A stretch of DNA of 64,000 nucleotides from Brachionus koreanus. Its lineage: Eukaryota; Rotifera; Eurotatoria; Ploima; Brachionidae. How positions within the stretch are numbered: the first letter of the stretch is position 1; every line of letters begins with the position of its first letter. The stretch lies in contig PJRA01000473.1 of assembly GCA_016987375.1 (NCBI GenBank), positions 1,625,180 to 1,689,179 of the forward strand. The letters run 5' to 3'. The notes beneath the pieces are model-generated. The model ran no database searches and had not been told where the DNA came from. It was given only the letters and a program-made list of their open reading frames with translations. Below, in pieces: positions 1 to 8,639 of the stretch. A program made the translations under genes and the position numbers.

Positions 1-329
1 CAGCGGTGTTAAGTTGTATGATTTTCCCGTTTTGAGTCATTATTAATTTTGGGCTTTAGTTTAAAAAGAGTAAGGAATACAAGCATATAACATTAAAAAA
101 TAAATTTATTTTAAGTTTTTATTTATGATGATGTGTATTTTATTGATTTCAATTAGAAAGTCATTTAGCAATATTATTCAAATCTAATAGCATGAAATAA
201 TGTTAAGTTTAATTTGAATTTTTTCAATTATTGAGTATTTAATAATTTTTATTAGAAAATACATGTAGATTTTTTTTGTGTGTGTATAGTCTATTGACGA
301 TTTACGTCCAGAATTTTTTTCAAAACAGT

Positions 330-467
330 TCAGTATTTGTTTTTTATTCGTGTGTATGTCTGCTTAATATGCTCGTCACGCACCGCTCGTTCCTCGCAAA
401 TCATTTGTTGTATCTGTTCTTCTAAATAAACATAGGCAGGCTTTTTTTGTTTACACGACCACAACAT
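330..467 (-). CDS. candidate small ORF, 45 aa, unrecognised
   Basis: An ATG-started reading frame of 45 codons on the minus strand. It is noticeably richer in G and C than the flanking AT-rich DNA. The product is charged and helix-like (YVYLEEQIQQMICEERAVRD) with no membrane segment or known motif. I do not recognise a family. It could be a small protein, the last exon of a gene whose other exons I cannot place, or a piece of an old mobile element. Only the composition contrast and the open frame support it. Confidence 0.25.
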   Translation of the reverse strand: MLWSCKQKKPAYVYLEEQIQQMICEERAVRDEHIKQTYTRIKNKY

Positions 468-1216
468 AATTTAATGTACTGTATTTCTGTATTTGATTGC
501 TCAAGTTTTAGACTATCAATGAGACTTAAAAAATGTGGATGAGACTTAATTGTTGATCTTAATCCATTGTGCCAACCTTCAAAGTTATTCAAGGCCAACC
601 TTCAGAGTAATATCGGGAATCTTGCAAAGTTATTTTTCCATCTTTCCCATCATAGCCAGACTTATATTCAAAATATTAATCGTCAACAAGCAGCCAACTT
701 GGACTTCCATCTTTTTTATTTCGGGAAGACTTAATTAGACTTAATTTAATTGAATTAGATATGTCAAAAAATTCTTCGACTAATTAATTATATCAAGAAA
801 CAATTTGTCAAAATTAACTTGTCGAAATTAGGATCTTCCCAAATGTTAAAAATTATTTTAACTTTTTTTTAAAGATCAAAAACTTTTTCGATCTTTTCGG
901 TGATAATCTGGGAGGTAGGAGAGTCATTGGTTTCAGGACGCCGTTGGTCACAGCTCACTACCCGATGGGTCCGTCATGTCACATCAAAGACGTCTCTGAT
1001 CATCAAAAACATTAAGTTTTTTGTATTTTTTTTTGCTCTTTTTTATTTTTTTTTAATATCTCTAACTCCCTTTTTACTTAATTATACTGTTTTCCTAGAC
1101 TTTTTATGTGCATCGCTTCGACCCAATAGCAATATTAAAAATAGTCTGTATTCTCAACAACATGATTCCAACCTAAAGACTAAGACTTTCCCATTCAACC
1201 CGATTCAACTACATTA
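468..1216. other. AT-rich DNA without a recognisable gene
   Basis: Short open frames occur here but start at non-ATG codons and resemble nothing known. The last part may be the decayed 5' end of the LINE that follows. Bases 1-329 likewise show nothing I can name. Confidence 0.5.
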
Positions 1217-2650
1217 GATGAACCTTTCAGGAAAATAACTCCACAAGAACTTGTTAAAAACATTAAAGCTTGTCCAAACAAAGCATCACCAGTTAAAGAT
1301 GGTATCACCAACATAGCCTTAAAAAATCTTCCAATCGTGATGATGTCAAGAATACTCAAACTATTTAATGCTTCATTGGAACTAGGTTACATTCCGAAGC
1401 AATGGAAAATTGCTCAAAATGTTATGATCCCGAAAAAGAACAAACCGCCGGATTTAGTGACTTCTTTATTCAATATCCCTAATTAGTTGTCTTAGCAAAT
1501 GTTTAGAAAAAATCATAAACTCAAGACTACAAAAATGGTTAGAAGAGAACCATCTGCTAATAATAATTCAAGGCTTCAATAAACAACTAATGACCGGAGC
1601 AGTCTTTTTCGACCTCGAAAAAGCTTTTGGCAAGACAACCCATATCGGCATCCTCAACAAAATTAACAGTCTGCCTATGTGTCCAAAAATTAAGAAATGA
1701 ATAAAAAGCTTTCTCGAAGGAAGAATGTTTCAATTGAAGATCAAAGACACACTATCAACACCCACCCACAAGGTAGCTGTATTTCTCCAACTCTTTTTAT
1801 TATTTACTTTAGCGACATAGCAAAACATATCCCTTCCGAAGTCCAACACGCTCTTTTTGCCGATGACTTAGCCATATGGTTCACCGGAAGTAAAAAGAAA
1901 GACATCAAATTTTATCTCCAGAAAGCAATCAACTATAATAACGACTTTTGTATAACAAACGGTTTAATGATTAACAAAATGAAAACAGTTCATACCACTT
2001 TTACGACAGCTGGCTACAGATCTAATTACAAAATTAAATACAATCTTCATCTTACTCTTGATGACTCAAACATTCCAATTGACCCGTATCCAATATTCCT
2101 TGCTATTAAAATCGATCCCAAACTCAATTACCGAGAACATCTCTCAGACATCAAAACAAAACTCATGCCAAAAGTGAAAATGTTACAAAAAATCAAAGCA
2201 ATAAAACTAAAAAATCAGATCAAACTGAGCAAAATAATATTTAACTCTCTAATTCGATCAACACTCGACTATTCACACGTTATTCTAAACACTGGTACCC
2301 AAAGAATCTCAAAGCATCTTTAAATTTTTCAAAATAAAATCCTTCGATCAATTAAAAGTTTTCCATTTGAAACCTCGACGGAGACTATACATTTAACTTT
2401 AAAATTCGATCTACTAGAAACAAGGCTAAAAAAACTATTTATCAAATTCGTTTTGTCAAAATTTTTGTTTTGTTTTGTCATAAATTCAAAACACCTTTTG
2501 ATAACTTCTAGATTTTGAACAAGACTAAACTTTTCTTATCTTTTATTAATCTGTATTTCTTTAATTGTATTAAACATTTTAATAATCGCAGGTGGTTTGA
2601 AAAAAAGGTTTTGGACCATTCTGAACTTCCCTAAGGTCACGGCCCTTAAA
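1217..2650 (+). mobile_element. decayed non-LTR retrotransposon (jockey-like LINE), reverse transcriptase part
   Basis: Three frames must be combined to follow one reverse transcriptase, so the copy is dead. In order there are an NKASPVKDGITN-like finger segment near 1290, an IPKQWKIAQNVMIPKK segment near 1400, a VFFDLEKAF block (the first catalytic Asp region) near 1605, PQGSCISPTLF near 1770 and the FADD catalytic box near 1855. A thumb-like C-terminus follows to about 2460. The 3' end, with CTGAACTTCCC and a GGCCCTTAAATAATTA end near 2620-2650, recurs on the opposite strand at 40545-40650, which marks it as a repeat family. The C-terminal coding part is also shared with that copy. Confidence 0.85.
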
Positions 2651-2775
2651 TAATTATTTAAATAAAAAAAATAAATTAACAGAAATAGTTTGTTAATCAA
2701 TAATTAGGTAAGTGTTGACTTAAGTTTCAATTTAATTAGTTACCAAATTGGATAAAAATTATTTTTTTTACAACC

Positions 2776-2925
2776 TTCAATCGGAAATTTAAAATTAAAC
2801 GATAAAAGACTAAAAAATATTCAGAAATGTTCATTTATAAATATAAATAATTTAATATTTTTGGATTTAAGTAATAATTTTTTAGAGTTTATAGATGAAT
2901 CACTTTTTTTAAAATCAATTTAATA
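2776..2925 (+). pseudogene. fragment of a second leucine-rich-repeat gene
   Basis: About 150 bp closely match bases 6640-6790 near the 3' end of the LRR gene downstream. The shared translation includes LIFLDLS-NFLEFIDESLFL, and the frame then breaks and hits a stop. Repeats from the far side of the LRR gene follow it. It is best read as the remaining tail of a tandem copy of the gene at 3712-7179. Confidence 0.7.
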
Positions 2926-3054
2926 TAAGCCATATAATCATATGTTGTGCATTATTCTGCACATTAAAAAAAATTTCGGTGTTTTGAAAGCAACAATTAT
3001 TAAATTTAATATTAAATGCTTAGTACAAAAAATCCTTCTGCAATAAACTTAGTG

Positions 3055-3262
3055 ACTAAAAAAAATTTTAAACATTATTTTAATGATTATTTTGAGTTTG
3101 ATCATTTAAATTTGATCAATAACTTCAATTTGTCTTTAAATGTCGTATTAGATATTGCTTTTTAATAAATCACTGTATTTTATTTTCAATTTTATTTTAC
3201 TTAAATTGAAAAAAAAAAAATTTCTCTACTAAAATTTATCTGACACAGAGGCTACTGCATTT
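3055..3262. repeat. direct repeat, upstream copy (partner at 7437-7635)
   Basis: Roughly 200 bp are almost identical to 7437-7635 and in the same orientation. Both copies contain TTTGATCATTTAAATTTGAT and end in the SINE-tail sequence TCTGACACAGAGGCTACTGC. A shorter shared block (3385-3475 versus 7268-7330, containing TTAGTTTTTTAATGCTTTAA) also flanks the gene, but in a different order. The repeats bracket the intact LRR gene. Confidence 0.85.
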
Positions 3263-3711
3263 GATTTTCATTTTTTTAATATTCTCGATTTGAAAAAAAA
3301 ATAAAAATTAAAAATAAAATTCATTTTCATTTTAATATTAATTTACTCCTTTTCTGGTATTTACTGTAACAACAAGTGTACAGTAACTAAGAAATTAGTT
3401 TTTTAATGCTTTAAAACGTGACAGGTCCTAGTCAAAAATCAAAACTTATGCTTTAAAATAGAACATCAAATTTTTTAACATTTAAATTAGAAATAAAATT
3501 AAATTCAAATCTGATTTAGAAAAAATGTACTTTTTTTAAGTGCTCGGTCAACAAAAAAACATGACTAATTAGACTTTTTTTTTTAATTTATAAACTTTAA
3601 AACAAAATCACAAATACTGTAAATTATTGAAATTTTTTTTGGTTTTATTTTAAAAAAAAAATATTCTGTACAAAATTCAAATAAAAAATTTCAATTTATT
3701 GTTTGCTAGGA

Positions 3712-6700
3712 ATGAAAGGTTTAGTCGAATCAAGTTTTCTTCTAATTATGATATGTAAAATGAGTGTTGAGGATTGCTTTGAGGAAATCGGTCTTCTAAA
3801 TTTTAATGATACCGGAAAGCTCATTAAATTGACTAATGAATTATATTTAAACAATTGTGATATTAAAACCATAGAATCGGAACGATTTAAAAATTATAAC
3901 AATCTAAAATTACTTTCTTTGAAAAACAATAAGATTGAAAATATATCAGAAAGTAGTTTCTCAAATTTAAATCAACTGTTGGAACTTTATTTGGACAATA
4001 ACAAGATTCGTCATGTTACATCTAAATTATTTGACAATTTATTTAAATTAATGATCCTAGATTTGTCAAACAATCTAATTGAAAATATACCAGAAGAAAC
4101 TTTTTCAAACTTAAAACAATTAGTGCAACTTTATTTAGAAAACAATAAAATTCAGTACATAAATTGTAAAATATTTAGTAATTTAATATTTTTGGAGTAT
4201 CTTGATTTGTCAGGTAATCAAATAGCAAATATAGCCGAAAACGCTTTTTCAAATCTAAATTATTTAAAAGATCTTTTTCTGGAACACAATAGAATTGATT
4301 TAAATGGACATGAAATATTTAATAATCTATCTATAATCAGCAATCTTTATTTTACCGGAAATCAGATTGAAAATATACCAGAAAATGTTTTTTCTAATCT
4401 AGCACAATTGGAATATCTTTATTTGGATAACAATAGAATTTTTAATATTGGATTAGGGATATTTGTTAATTTACCAATTTTGGAGTACCTTGATTTGTCA
4501 GGTAATCAAATAGCAAATATAGCAGAAAACGCTTTTTCAAACTTAAAACAATTAGTGCAACTTTATTTAGAAAACAATAAAATTCAGTACATAAATTGTA
4601 AAATATTTAGTAATTTAATATTTTTGGAGTATCTTGATTTGTCAGGTAATCAAATAGCAAATATAGCAGAAAATGCTTTTTCAGATTTAAAGCTACTGCA
4701 AACACTTGAATTGCAAAATAATAATTTTTTTTCTATTTTTCCTGGAATGTTCAATTATTTATTTAATTTGAACTATCTAGATTTGTCTAAAAATTTGATC
4801 GAAAATATATCAAAAAATGCTTTTTTATATCTATATCAACTGACAAGACTTTTTCTGAGAGACAATAGAATTCGTGTAATTGAATGTGGTATTTTTTTAA
4901 ATTTATCCAAATTGATTATTCTTGATTTGTCAAATAATAAAATAGAAAGTATATCAGAAAATGCTTTTTTAGATTTAAATCAGCTGGAAAAACTTAGCTT
5001 ACAAAATAATCGCATTCATTTTGTTGGATATGGAATTTTTAACAATTTATATAATTTATATTATCTAGACTTGTCTAACAATTTAATCGAAGCTATATCA
5101 GAAAATGCTTTTTCTAATTCATGTGTTCTGTTTGAATTTATTTTGAGGATTAATAGAATTCGCTATATTTCTTCTTCAATATTTTGCAATTCAACGCGAA
5201 TCAATCTTCTTGATTTGAGAAAAAATTTGGTCGAAGAATTTTATTTTGAATTAGTGACTATAAAAAAAATTCATATTTCAGATAATTTAATTTATTTGTC
5301 AACAAATTTATTTTTTTCTAATCATACTGAATTAATTGATTTAAGCTTTAATTCTATCTCGAAATTAAACTTTTTTCTTCCTATTTCAACATTTAATTTA
5401 AATTTGGAATCAAACGCGATTGAGTTCATTGATTCTAAATTTTTCGAGCATCTTCAATATCTTGATACATTGAATTTGGCTAACAATAATATTTTCTGCA
5501 TAGAAAATAATGCTTTTAGAAAGTTACTTTCACTTAAAAGTTTAAATTTGTCGAAAAACAAACTCAACTCTATTAAATTGACGGATCAAATTCTAAATCT
5601 AACAGAACTTAATCTAAGTTATAACAAGTTGAGCAGTTTTGAATTTTTAGAAAATTTAATCTTACAAAATATTTATTTACAAGGCAATAAATTTCAGAAA
5701 ATCGAAAGAAAATTCTTTGAAAAATTAGCTAATCTTGAATCGGTTGATCTTTCTGGTAGTCCAATTTGTTCAATAGAACAAGATTTTTTTTACAATATTT
5801 CCAAAATAAAGACAATCATTTTTTCTAATTTATCAAAATTTCATTACTTTGAATTTAATTTTAAAAATTTAAATTACAAATCTTTGGATTTTAGCTTCAA
5901 TACAATTAACAATTTAAATTTGAATTTTGAAGAAAAGTCCAATGTTCACTCTATTAATCTAAACAACTCAAGATCGGCCAATATCAGTGATTTTTTTGTA
6001 TTTACTCGATTAAGAATTTGCTTCCTGAGTAATTTTACAGGTGATCTGAGTCAAATATTGGAGAATTTAAATCCAGATTTGGATCATCTCGATCTTTCAT
6101 TAAATCAACTAAATTCAATAGATTTTCTACTAAAAATCAAACACCTAAAAAAACTTTATTTGAGTAAAAATAATATAGCGGTCATTTCGAAAGAACATGC
6201 TGAAAGCCTAAAACACATTGAAGAATTAGATCTGAGCTTTAATAAAATTCAAATATTCAATTTGGATTATCAATTAGTAAATTTAAGTTATTTAAATTTA
6301 GAACATAATTTGATTAAATATTTAAATTTTGAAAATTTTCCAAAAATTGATAAAATTATTTCAAATAATAACCTATTTGAATCGATTGATATTCGATTTT
6401 ACAGATATCAAAAGGAAAATATTAATATTTATTTTTGCAATAACGGTTTAAAATTTTTTAATTTATTTTTAAACCCAGTTTCAAAAAACCTCAATCTATC
6501 AATAGGAATTAGAAACAATAGTTTACAAAAAATTCCGACAATTAATTATTCGTTTTTATTCGTTGATGAAATTTTCTCAAAAATAGATTTAAGTCAAAAT
6601 CAAATAACTGAAATAGAATCGGATTCTCTTCTCTCTTTAAAACTAATAATCGAATTAAAATTAAATAATAATAGATTAAAAATAATTGACAAAAACTCAT

Positions 6701-7179
6701 TTAAAAAAATAACTAGTTTAATTTTTTTGGATTTAAGTTCTAATTTTTTAGAATTCATTGATGAATCACTTTTTTTAAATCAATTTAATTTGAAATATTT
6801 GAATCTTTCGAACAATTCAATTAAAATTATTTATAAAAATAGTTTCTTAAATCTTTACAATTTAGAAATTTTAAATTTAACTTTGAATGAAAAATTAATT
6901 TTTGAAAATAAAAGTCTACAAGGTTTAAACTCAATTCGATATATCTATCTTGATTTGGAGCATGTCAAAAATTATTATCAAACATTTTATGAATGTTTAG
7001 AACCTGATTTTTATCAAAGAAACTATTACTATTCTAGAAGATTAATTTTTTCAGAAAAAGAATTGCTAGACTGTAATACAACATTATATTTACTTTTGAA
7101 CAAAATTTTGTGCAATATTGAAGATGAAAAAGATTTTAATTATTTGCTTAAAAAATGTAAAAATATTTCTTTATTTTAA
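3712..7179 (+). CDS. large secreted or surface leucine-rich-repeat protein, 1155 aa
   Basis: A single uninterrupted frame of 1155 codons starts at the ATG at 3712; an in-frame TTG nine bases earlier is not a likely start. Residues 1-22 (MKGLVESSFLLIMICKMSVE) look like a signal peptide followed by a Cys. The rest is a long run of 24-residue leucine-rich repeats of the form LxxLxLxxNxIxxIxxxxFxNL, the extracellular 'typical' class found in Toll, chaoptin and SLIT-like proteins. Four Cys lie in the last ~60 residues and may form a capping region. There is no clear C-terminal membrane segment and no TIR or kinase domain, so a secreted or otherwise anchored binding protein is the safest reading. 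There are no introns, unlike most neighbours. Ligand and role are unknown. Confidence 0.85.
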   Translation: MKGLVESSFLLIMICKMSVEDCFEEIGLLNFNDTGKLIKLTNELYLNNCDIKTIESERFKNYNNLKLLSLKNNKIENISESSFSNLNQLLELYLDNNKIRHVTSKLFDNLFKLMILDLSNNLIENIPEETFSNLKQLVQLYLENNKIQYINCKIFSNLIFLEYLDLSGNQIANIAENAFSNLNYLKDLFLEHNRIDLNGHEIFNNLSIISNLYFTGNQIENIPENVFSNLAQLEYLYLDNNRIFNIGLGIFVNLPILEYLDLSGNQIANIAENAFSNLKQLVQLYLENNKIQYINCKIFSNLIFLEYLDLSGNQIANIAENAFSDLKLLQTLELQNNNFFSIFPGMFNYLFNLNYLDLSKNLIENISKNAFLYLYQLTRLFLRDNRIRVIECGIFLNLSKLIILDLSNNKIESISENAFLDLNQLEKLSLQNNRIHFVGYGIFNNLYNLYYLDLSNNLIEAISENAFSNSCVLFEFILRINRIRYISSSIFCNSTRINLLDLRKNLVEEFYFELVTIKKIHISDNLIYLSTNLFFSNHTELIDLSFNSISKLNFFLPISTFNLNLESNAIEFIDSKFFEHLQYLDTLNLANNNIFCIENNAFRKLLSLKSLNLSKNKLNSIKLTDQILNLTELNLSYNKLSSFEFLENLILQNIYLQGNKFQKIERKFFEKLANLESVDLSGSPICSIEQDFFYNISKIKTIIFSNLSKFHYFEFNFKNLNYKSLDFSFNTINNLNLNFEEKSNVHSINLNNSRSANISDFFVFTRLRICFLSNFTGDLSQILENLNPDLDHLDLSLNQLNSIDFLLKIKHLKKLYLSKNNIAVISKEHAESLKHIEELDLSFNKIQIFNLDYQLVNLSYLNLEHNLIKYLNFENFPKIDKIISNNNLFESIDIRFYRYQKENINIYFCNNGLKFFNLFLNPVSKNLNLSIGIRNNSLQKIPTINYSFLFVDEIFSKIDLSQNQITEIESDSLLSLKLIIELKLNNNRLKIIDKNSFKKITSLIFLDLSSNFLEFIDESLFLNQFNLKYLNLSNNSIKIIYKNSFLNLYNLEILNLTLNEKLIFENKSLQGLNSIRYIYLDLEHVKNYYQTFYECLEPDFYQRNYYYSRRLIFSEKELLDCNTTLYLLLNKILCNIEDEKDFNYLLKKCKNISLF
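4101..4682 (+). repeat. near-identical internal LRR blocks, 432 bp apart
   Basis: Bases 4101-4250 and 4533-4682 differ at only a few positions, including silent sites. The offset of 432 bp equals six 24-residue repeats. A shorter piece of the same sequence (LEYLDLSGNQIANIAENAFS) also occurs around 4481. This is recent internal duplication or conversion within the LRR gene. Confidence 0.85.
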
Positions 7180-7436
7180 TATTAAATAAAATTTAGCTTA
7201 AAGTTCTATAAGATAATATAATTTAATGTTGTTTTGCTATTTTTTTTAAATAAATTTACGCAATAGTTAAGAAATTAGTTTTTTAATGCTTTAAAACATG
7301 ACAGGTCTTAGTCAATAATCAAAGCTTAAGAATTATATTATTAATTAATTATTATAATGATTATTATTAAATTTTTATTTTTAGTATTTTTTTAACTAAT
7401 ACATTTAAGGCAGAAAAATATCTTTTTAATGCCTAA
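7180..7436. other. 3' flank of the LRR gene
   Basis: AT-rich. It contains AATAAA-like sequences just after the stop codon (around 7185 and 7250) and, at 7268-7330, a copy of the short block also found upstream of the gene at 3385-3475. Confidence 0.5.
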
Positions 7437-7635
7437 AAAAAATATTTTAAATATTATTTTAATGATTATTTTGAGTTTGATCATTTAAATTTGATCAATA
7501 ACTTCAATTTGTCTTTAAATGTCGTATTAGATATTGCTTTTTAATAAATCACTGTATTTTATGTTCAATTTATTTTACTTAAATTGAAAAAAAAAACTTC
7601 TCTACTAAAATTTATCTGACACAGAGGCTACTGCA
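7437..7635. repeat. direct repeat, downstream copy (partner at 3055-3262)
   Basis: See the upstream copy. The two differ by a handful of substitutions and by poly-A length. Here the SINE sequence at the right edge continues for another ~110 bp, whereas in the upstream copy it is cut off. Confidence 0.85.
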
Positions 7636-7745
7636 TCGAATTGATCATCTACACTGAAAATTTTACCCAGTCGAAACCGGTCCCCCATTTTTTAATGAAA
7701 GGGTTTTAAACATGTGCCGCGTATTGCACAGATATTTTGTAGATT
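7615..7745 (-). mobile_element. 5'-truncated SINE copy
   Basis: This stretch matches the body of the SINE at 36529-36736 (for example ACACTGAAAATTTTACCCAG and CGAAACCGGTC on the plus strand). It lacks the tRNA-like head present in that copy. Confidence 0.7.
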
Positions 7746-7755
7746 TGTTCAAAAT

Positions 7756-7985
7756 AGTTTAGAGATAATGCTCACAAAGCAAGCCATTTATAGTATAATG
7801 GACTGAGGGACTTTGTCTTTAGTTCTTTGTGGCTGTTCGCAAAATATAGATATTTATTTTTCATTCGTTTTGTTAGTGGAGTCTTAAATAAGTATTATAG
7901 TTCTTCTTTTGAAGCGTTGCTAAAATCAGTCTTTCATTTATTGGTTCCCATTCTATTATAGTACCCATCGCTTGCTTTGTGAAAC
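7756..7985. mobile_element. two inverted scraps of a LINE endonuclease domain
   Basis: On the plus strand the first part reads EIMLTKQAIYSIMD. On the minus strand the second part (7984-7880) reads KQAMGTIIEWEPINERLILA. Both match the stretch of apurinic-type LINE endonucleases around GVGxxLxKQAxxxIxxW. The two fragments face each other, so the stretch looks like a terminal-inverted-repeat element although it is not one. It probably belongs to the same LINE family as 36312-36510 and 22340-22860. Confidence 0.6.
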
Positions 7986-8639
7986 AACAATGGTAATAGA
8001 TCTGTGCATTAATAAGAACCTCTGTTTAAGTTGAACTATGTTTCAGCACAAAGAAATTTGACATTTAACTCTCTAACAAATTCTACTTGGCTTTTTTTTT
8101 ACAAATCATATTTCAATTTGTCCATGGGATTTAAACTTTAATTAAATGTATAAATACAGTTAAAGACTTGGTTATTTCTCAATTATTTAATTTTAAAAAC
8201 TTTGGTTCACTTTAATAATTAAATGATAAGAGACAGCGGATACGACAAATGTCCCATTTCTCCACTAAATAATGGCATTAAAAAATAAAAAAAAACAACT
8301 AAATTTAAATTTTATTTAGCATATTTTATAAAACTTAACAATTCTACATTTTAAAAAAAAATTAAGATCAAATCAAATTTATAAAAAAAGATAAGATACA
8401 AAAATTATTGCATTCTAGATGTTAGATTAGGTCGTTTAAACAATTTAAAAAAAAAGAAAAGTAAAAAGAGGTTAGTTTTTTTTTAAAATAACAAATATAA
8501 ATTCAATGAGATCAATAAAGCTAATTGCATAACAATAAAACATGAAACATTATTCGGTCATAATTAATCAAATCTCAAAAATTTGTTTTGATTATTCATA
8601 CTCAATTTGATTATTTTGTTTTGTATATGTACATAAAAT
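7986..8639. other. AT-rich DNA downstream of the receptor phosphatase
   Basis: No coding signal is seen. The part next to 8639 should contain the 3' untranslated region of the minus-strand phosphatase; TTTATT (AATAAA on the minus strand) occurs several times. Confidence 0.4.

Noticed and set aside
900..1217. 105-codon open frame
   Set aside because: Starts at GTG, is poly-Phe in the middle and matches nothing; probably chance or decayed LINE sequence.
7773..7981. Miniature element with CACAAAGCAAGC terminal inverted repeats
   Set aside because: Both 'ends' translate as the same LINE endonuclease motif (KQA) in opposite directions, so two inverted LINE scraps explain the palindrome better.
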